Part shown: piece by piece, positions 32,500 through 41,226 of the stretch
Layout of the letters: every line of letters begins with the position of its first letter
Position numbering within the stretch: position 1 is the stretch's first letter
Assembly: GCA_016900015.1 (NCBI GenBank)
Contig: JACJJM010000018.1
Coordinates: 1 to 64,000 of the forward strand
Length of the DNA stretch: 64,000 nt
Direction of reading: 5' to 3'
Origin: Phocaeicola coprophilus
Lineage (GTDB): Bacteria > Bacteroidota > Bacteroidia > Bacteroidales > Bacteroidaceae
Notes under the pieces: generated by a model
The model's database searches: none
What the model was told of the DNA's origin: nothing
Seen by the model: the letters and a program-made list of their open reading frames with translations, nothing else
Program-made: the position numbers and the translations under genes

Positions 32500-33672
32500 T
32501 TAGGGAATATAGCGGTAATGGAGCAGGGCCTTGTGCAGCCGTTTCAGGATGAATAGCGGCAACAGGGCGAAGACAAGCAGGGCGAAATAGGCCTCCCAGC
32601 TGTAGAGCATGGGATAGCCGTTGAGCGCCTGGTCCACATAGATAAGGAAATAATGCCTCAACGGGAAGAGGACGCTCAGGGCCTGGAGCGTCGGGTGCAT
32701 GGCCATGACAGGGAAACTGAAGCCTGAAATGGAGAAGGAGATGACTCCCCACAGGGATGCCGCGCTCAGGGCAAAGCGCAGGGACGGCAGCAGTCCATAG
32801 AGAAATATGCCGAATGACTGTGAGGCCAGTACCATGAGGAAAGAGGCCAGAAGCATGGGGATAATGCCGCTATTGCACGGATAGCCTAAGATGAGATAGA
32901 GATATACGTTGTATCCGGCAGCCATGATAAAGAACACAATCGTGTGGGGCAGTAGCTTTCCGGCCAGGGCCAACGGCAGGTTGCCGCCGGCAGTGCGTAG
33001 CCAGGTTTGCGCCGTGCCTTCCTTCACTTCCGACCCGATGGCATAGACCGTCACCAGAAAGATGAGTAGCATCAATATGCCCGGTATGAGCGTATTGCTC
33101 AAGTAGACGGAATAGTTCAACCAAGGGTTGTGCAGCGGGTGTGTGTCGATGAGGATAGGTTGGAGGAATCCCAGGGCCTGTTGCTCTGTAGCTCCTCGCG
33201 CCAATAGCGTCTGTTGGCCTATCGAAGCGTTGGCCAGGACGGTCATGGTGAGCAGGTCCTTGTAGAGCAGGGAGCCGGCGATGAGATAGGAGCCGTTTGT
33301 GTAGAATGACACGCGCGGTTGCCTCCCGGCGATGGCGTCGGCCGTCGTACCCTGCGGGATGTAGTAGAAGGCGTAGATGTCGCCCCGCTGCATGGCCCGC
33401 CGTGCTTCGGTCACATCCTTGTAGTGTGCCGTGATGTGTGTCTGTTGGAACGCATCCAGATTGCGCAGGAGTGCGCGTGTAGTCGAAGTGTTGTCTTGGT
33501 CGACAGCGCCCACGGGCAGATTGGTAGGAAGCCCGTCGGCCATCAGGGTCGTGAAGAAGATGTAGCAGAACAGTGGTGCAATCACCATGCAGAAGACATA
33601 GAGCGGGCGTGAACACATTCGCCTGCCCTCACGCATGATGAGCATCGCTATACGATGTAGGACCGTTCGCAT
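32500..33672 (-). CDS. ABC-2 type transporter permease (first of pair)
   Basis: A 390-residue ABC-2 permease with an N-terminal helix (about 20-43) and a periplasmic domain that starts AVDQDNTSTTRALLRNLDA. Helices follow from about 185, including GILMLLIFLVTVYAIGSEV and the ISGFSFPVMAMHPTLQ segment typical of the family near the end. It lies 17 bp before its paralogue and 30 bp after the HlyD gene. The two permeases share layout and length but not close sequence, as expected for a heterodimer. Confidence 0.88.
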   Translation of the reverse strand: MRTVLHRIAMLIMREGRRMCSRPLYVFCMVIAPLFCYIFFTTLMADGLPTNLPVGAVDQDNTSTTRALLRNLDAFQQTHITAHYKDVTEARRAMQRGDIYAFYYIPQGTTADAIAGRQPRVSFYTNGSYLIAGSLLYKDLLTMTVLANASIGQQTLLARGATEQQALGFLQPILIDTHPLHNPWLNYSVYLSNTLIPGILMLLIFLVTVYAIGSEVKEGTAQTWLRTAGGNLPLALAGKLLPHTIVFFIMAAGYNVYLYLILGYPCNSGIIPMLLASFLMVLASQSFGIFLYGLLPSLRFALSAASLWGVISFSISGFSFPVMAMHPTLQALSVLFPLRHYFLIYVDQALNGYPMLYSWEAYFALLVFALLPLFILKRLHKALLHYRYIP

Positions 33673-33702
33673 AATCTGTATGGGTTTAAGGGTGACATGG
33701 GG

Positions 33703-34701
33703 TTACTGGTTGTTTTCCTGTACGATGATGCTCATGCCGGGACGTAGTCCGGGGAGTGGGTGGGCAGGCTCGGCACGCACCTCGAATGTTTTCAGGTCAA
33801 ACTGGCCTGTGGCTTTGGTGGCTTTCCAGGCAGCGTAGCTTCCCAGGTCTTTCAGATAATAGACTTTCAGATGCACGTTCTGGTCCAGTGCGGGGACATA
33901 GGCATCTATTTCTTTGCCCACTTGGAAGTCTTTCAGCAAGTCTTCACGCACGTTGAACGTGGCCCATACGGCATCAAGCAGGGTAATGTTCATGATGGGT
34001 GCGCCCGTGCCTACCAGCTCGCCGACTTTCGGGAAGATTTCGGTCACCTCGCCGTCGGCTTGGGCGATGAGGACCGTCTCGTCGATGTAAGAGGTTACCT
34101 CTGCCACGGCGCCCTTGGCCTGGTTGACCAGTGCGGCTGCCATCTCTTTGTCTTCGCGTTGTGTTCCGTTGCGGGCCATGTCATATTGGGCATGGGCAGC
34201 CTTTTCTGTAGCGGCCATCGCCTGATAGTTGGCAAAGGCTTCGTCGCGCTTTTGTGCCGACATCACGCCTTCTTCAAACAGGCGGTTGACACGGTTATAT
34301 GACTTTTCTGCGATCTCCAGTCCGGCTTTGGCCTTTTGCCAGAGCTCGAAAGCGGCTTGAAGCTGTTCGGCGCGTGTGCCGTGTTCGGCTTTCTGGTGCT
34401 GTGCTTGGGCAGCTGCCTGGACAGCCTCAGCCTGTTCCAGCTTGGCCATTACGTCGGGAGCTTCGAGCAGGGCCAAGGTGTCTCCCCGATGGATGCGTTG
34501 GCCTTCTTTGACACGGAGTTCCAGGATTCTGCCCGGCACTTTGCTGGACACGAGATACTCATCCGCTTCTGCCTGGCCTTGTATGTATTCCGGCGATTTG
34601 CCTAGTGTGAGATAGCCGATAAGGGCTACGATGCCGATGACGACCACCAGCGTGATAAGTGCCAGTATGATGTTTTTGTTTTGTTGTTTCTCTGTAAGCA
34701 T
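33703..34701 (-). CDS. HlyD/EmrA-type membrane fusion (periplasmic adaptor) protein
   Basis: A 332-residue adaptor linking inner-membrane permeases to a TolC channel. One N-terminal helix (about 11-33), a biotinyl-lipoyl domain split around a long coiled-coil hairpin (about 75-195, rich in Ala, Gln and Glu), then GEVTEIFPKVGELVGTGAPIM and a beta-barrel domain ending DLKTFEVRAEP and the closing GLRPGMSIIV. These are standard HlyD_D23 features. It lies 47 bp after the TolC gene. Confidence 0.92.
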   Translation of the reverse strand: MLTEKQQNKNIILALITLVVVIGIVALIGYLTLGKSPEYIQGQAEADEYLVSSKVPGRILELRVKEGQRIHRGDTLALLEAPDVMAKLEQAEAVQAAAQAQHQKAEHGTRAEQLQAAFELWQKAKAGLEIAEKSYNRVNRLFEEGVMSAQKRDEAFANYQAMAATEKAAHAQYDMARNGTQREDKEMAAALVNQAKGAVAEVTSYIDETVLIAQADGEVTEIFPKVGELVGTGAPIMNITLLDAVWATFNVREDLLKDFQVGKEIDAYVPALDQNVHLKVYYLKDLGSYAAWKATKATGQFDLKTFEVRAEPAHPLPGLRPGMSIIVQENNQ

Positions 34702-34748
34702 AGTCTTGTATATGTTTGAGGGTTGATGATGGTATTACTGTGAGTTGT

Positions 34749-36164
34749 TTAAAGTCCGGCTGAAAGCTGGCCGATAGCCTTTTTGAGATAGACATCGGTC
34801 AGTTTCACGTCTATCTGGGCATCTATCTTTTCCGATTGTGCCGACAGCCAGGCGGTTTGTGCTTCCAGTACATTGCTGGTGGGGATAACCCCTTCGCGGA
34901 AACCTAAGTTGGCATAGCGCAGGTTTTCTTCTGCTTTTTCCATGTTTTTTTGTGCCATGCTCAGCTTGTGTGCTGCTTCATTGACCTTGTAGGCACACTG
35001 GTTCACTTGAAGCTCTATCTGCTCTTTGGCGTTGTCCAGTTGATAACGGGCCGCGTCGGCCTGCGCTCGTGCCGACTTCACTTTGTAAATTCCTTCGCCC
35101 CAGTGGAACAGAGGAATGCTCACCATGACTCCTACGTTCCACATGCCGCGGAACTTGTTTTCGAAACTGTTGAACACCGAAGGGTTGGTGATGAGATAGT
35201 TGCCCGTGAGGGCCACGGAGGGCAAAAATTCAGAGCGGACAAGGTTCACTTTCTGCCGGTAGATTTTATTGGCCAGCTCCAGGCTGATGATTTCCGGACG
35301 GTTGGCCAGTGCCGTTTCCACGTTGGCTGCCGTGCTGTTGGGGGGCAGGGTGAGGTCGTCCAGTTCTTCGTCTGCAAGCCGGATGGGTGTGTCGAGCGGT
35401 ATGCCGCATCGCTGACACAGCAGCATACGGGCCAAAGACAGTCCGTCATTGACTTTGGTCAGTGTCATTTCGGCTTCGTTGACCTTCACTTTGACCGACA
35501 GTCCGTCTGCCTTCGTGGCCACGCCTTCGCGTATCATTTTCTCCACGTCGCTGTCCAGCTTTTTCACCAAAGAAAGAAAGCTTTCGGCCAGCCGTTTTTT
35601 GTTGGCCAGCGACACTACCTGCCAATAGGCTTCGTCCGTGCTGAGGATGGTTTCCTGCGTGCTTGCGTTTTCCTGCGCTTGCGAGAGCCTTTCTGTGAAA
35701 CGGGTGATTTGGTTGTATGCGCGGATTTTGCCGCCCATGAAGATGGGTTGTGTCAGGGTGACAGCTCCCGCATAGACATTTCTCGTGTCTGTGCGCAGGT
35801 CGTTCACCAATGCGCCTCCCAGGGAGTTGAGGAGCTGGTCGACTCCCAGGCTTTGCAGAGGTGGAAGGGCTGTCGCGAGTGATGTCCCCATGTTGCTGAT
35901 GGCTGTCTGCTGCTCGTCGCTCAGGAGGGAGATTTCCTTGTTGTTGTGCAGGTAGGCGCCTGTTGCCGACAGCTTGGGCAGATAGTTTGTGAAGGCGGCT
36001 TTGCGTTCATAGCGGGCAGCCTTCGTCTTTTTGCGTGCGATGCGTAGCTCCTTATTGTTGCGCAATGCCATTGTACGGCAACTGTCCAGCGTGAGGACTG
36101 TTTGGCTGCGGGCCGTCGTGCTTCCGAGGGCGCACAGCAGGAGGATGCCGATTAGAGTTTTCAT
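34749..36164 (-). CDS. TolC-family outer-membrane efflux protein
   Basis: A 471-residue outer-membrane channel protein. Signal peptide about 1-20 (ending TTARSQ) is followed by two TolC repeats, each with long coiled-coil helices: LDSCRTMALRNNKELRIARKK near 26 begins the first and the NRPEIISLELANKIYRQKVN region near 290 the second. It forms the outer-membrane exit duct for the HlyD and ABC-2 proteins encoded downstream. It is the first gene of that operon, with the previous gene separated by a terminator. Confidence 0.93.
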   Translation of the reverse strand: MKTLIGILLLCALGSTTARSQTVLTLDSCRTMALRNNKELRIARKKTKAARYERKAAFTNYLPKLSATGAYLHNNKEISLLSDEQQTAISNMGTSLATALPPLQSLGVDQLLNSLGGALVNDLRTDTRNVYAGAVTLTQPIFMGGKIRAYNQITRFTERLSQAQENASTQETILSTDEAYWQVVSLANKKRLAESFLSLVKKLDSDVEKMIREGVATKADGLSVKVKVNEAEMTLTKVNDGLSLARMLLCQRCGIPLDTPIRLADEELDDLTLPPNSTAANVETALANRPEIISLELANKIYRQKVNLVRSEFLPSVALTGNYLITNPSVFNSFENKFRGMWNVGVMVSIPLFHWGEGIYKVKSARAQADAARYQLDNAKEQIELQVNQCAYKVNEAAHKLSMAQKNMEKAEENLRYANLGFREGVIPTSNVLEAQTAWLSAQSEKIDAQIDVKLTDVYLKKAIGQLSAGL

Positions 36165-36228
36165 AATTCCGATAGTGGATTAAACGTTTTGATGGCCCTT
36201 CTGGAGGAAGGACAGTGTCTATGCAAAG

Positions 36229-36263
36229 TAAAATGCCATTGCCTGAAAAGCAATGGCATTTTA
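36229..36263 (-). terminator. Terminator after the coiled-coil gene
   Basis: TAAAATGCCATTGC (36229-36242) is perfectly complementary to 36250-36263, and the arm's end supplies TTTTA on both strands. It separates the coiled-coil gene from the TolC operon. Confidence 0.8.
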
Positions 36264-36301
36264 GGAAATAATAACGTTATCAGGGTTAAAAAGGCCTACT
36301 C

Positions 36302-37177
36302 TCAGTCGAGTTCGAATGACTGTGAGCCGATGAGGTTGCCATCGGCGAAGATGTCGACCCGGTAGGTGCCGGCCTGGAGGAATTCCTCTACGTCCCAGTA
36401 GACCATGACGTTTTGTTCTTCGCCCGTGTATTCGATGTATTTCTTGATGGAGTAGGCGATGTTGCGGTCTTCATAGGGGAAGGTGTTGGACGCGCTCTTG
36501 GTGAGCACTTCTTGGTTGGGCTTCGTGATGCGGACGTAGATAGCGCGTTGGCCGGTCTGTGCCGTGATGTTCTTCACGATGGTGAATCCGATGTCGAAGC
36601 GCGTGATACGTTTGATGCGTGTGGTCTTCTTGCCCCGTTTGTTGGTGGGCGTGATGGTGATGTGGGTAGCATCAAGCTGGGAAGCCAGGGTCACTTTCTC
36701 GTTCAGCGACTTCTTCTCTTCGCTCAGGCTGCTGATTTGTTGGGTGGCTTCGGAGTATTTCTTTTTCACCGTCTGGTTTTCCGAGGCCAGCTGTTGGTTG
36801 ACACGGTTCAGCGAGTCGATTTGGATGATGTAGGTGCGCATGACGGCGCGGACGGTCTTCAGTTCCTTGCGCAGGCGCATGATTTCGGCCGCGTTGGTCG
36901 ACTTCACTTGGCGCAACTCTTCGAGCAGGCGTTGTGTGCGCAGCTTCTCCTGTTCCAGTTTTTCGTAGAGGGAGTCATTGTTGATTTTGATTTGCAGCTC
37001 GTCATACTGGGTTGCGAAGCTGGAGTATTCGTTTTCCAGTTCTTCCTTTTCCACTTCGAAGAGTTGTTGCATCTCCTGATTGGCCGTGTGGCTGCGGAAA
37101 AGCAGGAAGGACACGGCGCCGAGTCCGATGACAAGTACAATGATGAGTGTTACGATGAGGCCTTTTTTGTTTTCCAT
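36302..37177 (-). CDS. Membrane-anchored coiled-coil protein
   Basis: A 291-residue protein conserved in Bacteroidetes by my recollection, but of unknown function. One N-terminal helix (about 7-27) anchors it, with the rest probably in the periplasm. A long coiled coil spans about 35-165 (KEELENEYSSFATQYDELQ onward), followed by a basic hinge (TPTNKRGKKTTRIKRI) and a beta-rich C-terminal domain of about 110 residues ending DIFADGNLIGSQSFELD. It has been seen mislabelled as SMC-like because of the coiled coil, but there is no ATPase. It has its own -7 box and terminator, so it is monocistronic. Confidence 0.75.
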   Translation of the reverse strand: MENKKGLIVTLIIVLVIGLGAVSFLLFRSHTANQEMQQLFEVEKEELENEYSSFATQYDELQIKINNDSLYEKLEQEKLRTQRLLEELRQVKSTNAAEIMRLRKELKTVRAVMRTYIIQIDSLNRVNQQLASENQTVKKKYSEATQQISSLSEEKKSLNEKVTLASQLDATHITITPTNKRGKKTTRIKRITRFDIGFTIVKNITAQTGQRAIYVRITKPNQEVLTKSASNTFPYEDRNIAYSIKKYIEYTGEEQNVMVYWDVEEFLQAGTYRVDIFADGNLIGSQSFELD

Positions 37178-37218
37178 TGTTGTCTTACGTGCATTTGATT
37201 TGTGAATAATGTTGGAGG

Positions 37219-37226
37219 CAAAGATA
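37219..37226 (-). promoter_or_regulatory. -7 box of the coiled-coil gene
   Basis: On the minus strand this reads TATCTTTG, an exact match, 41 bases before the start codon. Confidence 0.45.
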
Positions 37227-37380
37227 GAGAATAGTTTTGTGATTCGTAGCGTTCAGGCGGGTAAAACCTTCATCGGACGTCTCTTCAAGCGGCTTTGTCC
37301 TTCGGGGCAGGTGGACTGTGCGTAAAATATTGGTTACAAATCGAGGACTGTTCCCAGCTTGACAGGTCTTGAGCTGGAGT

Positions 37381-37490
37381 CGGCGGTTGCTTCCCCTCTA
37401 TTCCGTCCATGCACGGAAAGGAGGGTAGGCGAGCACGGAAAGGAAGGCGGGCGCGGACGGAGTCTATTCCGCTCGCGGCTTCTGTCAAGG
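37381..37490. repeat. 22-bp modular intergenic element, copy E
   Basis: Five 22-bp units start at 37381, 37403, 37425, 37447 and 37469. Two have the usual purine block (GCACGGAAAGGAGG and GCACGGAAAGGAAG), while the fourth has GGACGGAGTCTATT, linking this copy to copy F, whose units read CGGAGTCTAGTCC. It lies in a 540-bp gap; apart from this and the terminator at 37639-37676 the gap shows only a short CCAGCT/AGCTGG hairpin at about 37352-37377. Confidence 0.7.
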
Positions 37491-37638
37491 CTGAGAATGT
37501 ATGTTTATAAGTGGTTGTTTGATAGATGTTTACTGGATTTTTACTGAGGGCGTTTCAGGCATGGACAGGCTTTGTGCCCGATGAAAGCACCGTGTGTGGT
37601 GCTGGGACGGGCATTGCGAAAAGACTGTACAGCAGAAA

Positions 37639-37676
37639 GCCCGGCACACGAGCTGTCGGGAGCAGGTGTGCCGGGC
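37639..37676 (-). terminator. Terminator after the TlpA-like gene
   Basis: GCCCGGCACAC (37639-37649) pairs perfectly with GTGTGCCGGGC (37666-37676). On the minus strand TTTCTGCTG follows, a short T run. Confidence 0.65.
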
Positions 37677-37714
37677 ATATACCGGATGGTGTGTACGGAG
37701 ATGGGTGGCAGTGT

Positions 37715-38821
37715 TTACCGGAGTAGTTCGGCCAGCTTGTCGGCCAATGCTTCGCCGCGCAGGTTCTCACCCACCATCACGCCCTCGGCATCAATGAGAT
37801 ACATCGCGGGGATGGCTTTCACATGATAGAGGCTTGCGACGCCCGTTTCGTCAAGATAGTTGTTCCACGGGAGCTGTTCCTCTTCGAGTGCCTTCTCCCA
37901 ATCTGTCTTCTTCTTGTCGATGGAGATGCTCACGATGTCGAAACCGCGGTCGGCATACTGCTTGTAGAGTGCCTTCAGGTTGGGAATCTCCTTGCGGCAA
38001 GGCCCGCACCAGGAAGCCCAGAAGTCGATGAGGACATATTTCTTGCCCTCGCGCAGGGAAGCCAGGGTCACATCTTGTCCGTCAGCGCCTTTCACCGTAA
38101 ACTCCGGCACTTTTGAGCCGACCATTCCGGCGGGATAGAGTTCTTCTTTCACCATCTGCCCGTAGCGCGATGCCTTAGCCTCATCGGAGAAGGCTTCGTA
38201 CCAAGGTTTCTGGTCGTCGGTCAGGTAGGAGGTTAGTGAAACCAGCAGCAGCGGTCCCCAGAAGGAGTCTTTCTCACGCATGATGGCTGCGTGGTAGACC
38301 GAGTCGACAGTGTGGAAGAAGGCGGCATCCACTTTTTCCCGTACCTCTCGGGGTGCGTCTTTGTAGTTGCGTGCATTGGCCTGATAGAGGGAGTCCATGC
38401 TTTGGTGTACGCTCATCAATGAGTCATAGCGGGTACTGAGCGGCGAGCCGGTGACGGTGAGTTTTTCTAAGTCATAGTTTGGCATGCCGTTGACGGAGTC
38501 AGCCGTCACGGAGCCGGACACGTCGATGGAGGCGTTTTCCAGCATCAGGCGGCGTGAGCCGTAGGCATCTTTCACGACCAAGAGCATGGCGAGAGGCTCG
38601 TCAGCGTTGCCGGTGAATGTGAACTGTCCGCCGACGACAGTCGTGTCGGCGATAGGTTTCGAATGTTCGTGGCTGACGGGGACGAGCTGGATGTGCGTGC
38701 CGTCGGGCAGACCTTGGATAGTGCCGCGGAGGACATACGTGTCTGACGGTTTCTGGTCGCATGCTGTGAACATGGTGGTCAGCAGTGAGGCGATGGTCAG
38801 GAGCAAGGTGTTTGTTTTCAT
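37715..38821 (-). CDS. TlpA-like thioredoxin-fold lipoprotein with DUF4369 domain
   Basis: A 368-residue lipoprotein (lipobox ending at the Cys of FTACDQK). An N-terminal beta domain of the DUF4369 type (about 30-120, YVLRGTIQGLPDGTHIQLV) precedes a helical spacer and a C-terminal thioredoxin fold (about 235-368). The redox motif is WCGPC in IDFWASWCGPCRKEIPNL, and the cis-Pro segment is KAIPAMYLI. It probably acts as a thiol-disulfide reductase in the periplasm. The start at 38821 is chosen because it gives a normal lipoprotein signal. It is the last gene of the decaying SusC/SusD locus, 37 bp after the PKD-like gene. Confidence 0.9.
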   Translation of the reverse strand: MKTNTLLLTIASLLTTMFTACDQKPSDTYVLRGTIQGLPDGTHIQLVPVSHEHSKPIADTTVVGGQFTFTGNADEPLAMLLVVKDAYGSRRLMLENASIDVSGSVTADSVNGMPNYDLEKLTVTGSPLSTRYDSLMSVHQSMDSLYQANARNYKDAPREVREKVDAAFFHTVDSVYHAAIMREKDSFWGPLLLVSLTSYLTDDQKPWYEAFSDEAKASRYGQMVKEELYPAGMVGSKVPEFTVKGADGQDVTLASLREGKKYVLIDFWASWCGPCRKEIPNLKALYKQYADRGFDIVSISIDKKKTDWEKALEEEQLPWNNYLDETGVASLYHVKAIPAMYLIDAEGVMVGENLRGEALADKLAELLR

Positions 38822-38858
38822 TGTGATGGTATTGGTATGATGTTTAAGATTGTCGTTG

Positions 38859-40471
38859 TCACTCGGCATCCACGCAAGTCATGCTCACGATTTTGCCATA
38901 GCCGGTGGTGATATACGGGTTTGTATGGTCTGGAGCCATGCTGGGGCCGAAACTCCAGTTTGCCGTGCCGTAGTTCGCGTCAATTTCGAATTCGATGAGC
39001 TTTCCTTCTTGCGCGTTTTCGTCCCAGGTGGCAATCCAGAGGATGATACCCGCAGTGGGCCATCCGCCACTGTTCCAGGTGTAGAGGGCTGTCACTTCTT
39101 CGCCCGGCTCGCAAGTATAGAGGGTGTTGGACGTCGTGGCGCCGCTGGAGGGACTGAAGGAATGGACTGCATCGGGGGTGGCGTAGTAGAATGCATGCCC
39201 GTAGTTGTTGGCGGCGAAGAGGGTGGCTTCTGCGATGCCGGTGCATCCGGAGAGGTCTATTTTCGAACGGTCTCCGTCGGCAGAAAGGTCACCATCGTCA
39301 GCCACGTTGTAAAAATTGAACCGATAGAGGTAGCAGACACCATCTTCTTCTGTGATGCAGTAAGTGCGTTCGGCATAGCCATTGAAGATGGCTATTGGGT
39401 CTGTAGGCATGTTGTTTGCGTCAATGTAGGCGTCGCCGCTGGTGCTGCGGAAGCTGCTCAGCGAGCTGCCAGCGGAGTAGTAGGGGCGGAAACTGTGGCT
39501 TTCCAGGTCATAGACTATCTGGTCTGCGTCTATGGCTCCTTCTACGGCACTGTAGGAACTGCGTGTCTCGTGGCCAGGAACGACGCCAGGTCGTAGTCGC
39601 CTGAGATGGCGGTAGAGAATTTACGGTCATTGGTCTGGTCGGTGTAGAGCACATGTAGCTGGCCGTCGTTTATCAGGAAGTCGGCATTGTTGGTGAAATA
39701 GCATTCTTGAGGGTCGAATACGTCGGGCACGGTGTAGAACATTTCCTCCCAAGTGTCCATGGTCGTCAGGCCTACGCTGTTCAGGCGCAGCATGGTCTGG
39801 TCGGTGGCCACCAAGTATCCGTCGCGCGAGGTGCTTCCTGTGTGGCTTCCGTGGATGAAGCGGGGTTTTCCCGGAATGGTCTGTCCTGTGGTCTGGCTGT
39901 AGTAACGATGCACGACAGAATCGCCCGTGTAGATGAGCATTAATTCGGAAGTGTACACGTCGATGTCGGTCTCTCCGTCGTATTCGGTGAGCAGATACAG
40001 ACCGTCGAAAGTGCCTTCGGTGTAGATAATGCCGTAATTGGACATCTGGAAGTAGGCTTTGAGCCCTCGCACGGAGTCTTCGGCCATGAAGTAGAAGCGG
40101 TATTGTCCCGGGTCGAAGTCGACCACCCAGTGGAGTTTTTTCTCATAGGATATGGTGTCGGCGGGAGGGTATTCCAGCGAGTTTCCCACTTGCACCGGCT
40201 CATACGAGTAGTTGGTCAGGGGTAGTGCAAACCAACGGTAACGCAGGTTTTCCATGTAGGCGTAGTTCACATTCAGTTCCAACTCGACCGTGTCTCCGGG
40301 ATAGAGTGTGGAGAGGGCCGTGCGCTCAGCTTGGCTAAGTCCGAAGGTATCTATCACGATTTCCCCGGCTTCGTAATCGGACAGGTAAGTGTAGTTTCCT
40401 TCGTCGTCATAGCATGCAATGAAGCCGATGGAAGCAAACAAGAATATAGCTATGTAGGTCAATGTTTTCAT
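38859..40471 (-). pseudogene. PKD-like family lipoprotein gene, frameshifted
   Basis: Two reading frames cover one gene. The first (40471-39542, 309 codons) begins with a lipoprotein signal (lipobox Cys in GFIACYDDEG) and ends in HAVPTVP after GDYDLASFLATR. The other, read through from about 39590 to 38859, continues with SSYSAVEGAIDADQIVYDLE and ends TCVDAE. Joined by a one-base change near 39570-39600 they give about 520 residues, the usual length of these lipoproteins, which stand between DUF4843 and TlpA-like genes in SusC/SusD loci. The second frame has no proper start of its own. Either the gene is inactivated or the sequence has a single-base error here. Confidence 0.75.
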
Positions 40472-40486
40472 AATGGTTCTTTTCTA

Positions 40487-41197
40487 TTAGTTGTCAAAAC
40501 TGATTTCAAGTCCGGTGTTCTCGTCCAGAATGGGGCCGTAGGTTTCTCTATACTCATTATATGCGTTGGTCAGCATAATCTTGTAATTGTTCAGCTCGGC
40601 CCATGTCATTTCGTCCGTGTCGAACTCCGTCACTCCGGCGTTGTTGAGCATGAAGCGGTATTTGGCATCGCTGTATGTGCCGAAGAATTCTTCCAGTTCG
40701 TCCCATTTGTTGGGCTGGCTCAAGATGTCGTTCCACTTGAGCAACAGGTGGTCTTGTTCGGCACTGCCTACGGCAAAGTCGTCTGAGGCCACTACTTGTA
40801 TGTAGAGTCTGACGGTCGTCTCCTGCAACACGTCGGCACGCTTCAGCACCACGGGACAGGTGGCCTGGTTTTCTCCGGCCGGGATGGTGACGGTCGTGGG
40901 GCATTCATAGAGGTCGCTTGTGGCGGTCGTCAGTTCGTCCACCACTTCCACACGTGCCGTGCGGTCATAGTCAGCGGTCAATCCCATGACATAGAGCGTG
41001 ACGTCCATAGTCTGTTCGGTGACGGATTCAGGGCTTGTGACGAAAGAGAATGTGAGGGAGTCGGTGTCGAGTGTCCACTCTTCAGGCCCTTCCATGCGGA
41101 TGCGCGGTTCGTCCTGATAATAGAATCCGTCATTTTCGCAGCTTGCTCCAAGGAGGAGGAACAAGCAGGCTGTGAGTATGTAGGGTATGTGTTTCAT
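40487..41197 (-). CDS. DUF4843 lipoprotein
   Basis: A 236-residue surface or periplasmic lipoprotein (lipobox Cys in LLGASCENDG). The mature part is a beta-rich domain (about 30-150) followed by a helical C-terminal region (from KWNDILSQPNKWDELEEFFG), the DUF4843 layout. Its function is unknown, but DUF4843 genes follow SusD in many Bacteroidetes loci together with PKD-like lipoproteins, as here. It lies 29 bp after SusD and 15 bp before the PKD-like gene. The ORF is intact. Confidence 0.88.
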   Translation of the reverse strand: MKHIPYILTACLFLLLGASCENDGFYYQDEPRIRMEGPEEWTLDTDSLTFSFVTSPESVTEQTMDVTLYVMGLTADYDRTARVEVVDELTTATSDLYECPTTVTIPAGENQATCPVVLKRADVLQETTVRLYIQVVASDDFAVGSAEQDHLLLKWNDILSQPNKWDELEEFFGTYSDAKYRFMLNNAGVTEFDTDEMTWAELNNYKIMLTNAYNEYRETYGPILDENTGLEISFDN

Positions 41198-41226
41198 ATA
41201 CGTGTGTTGTTATGATAAGTTTGTTG

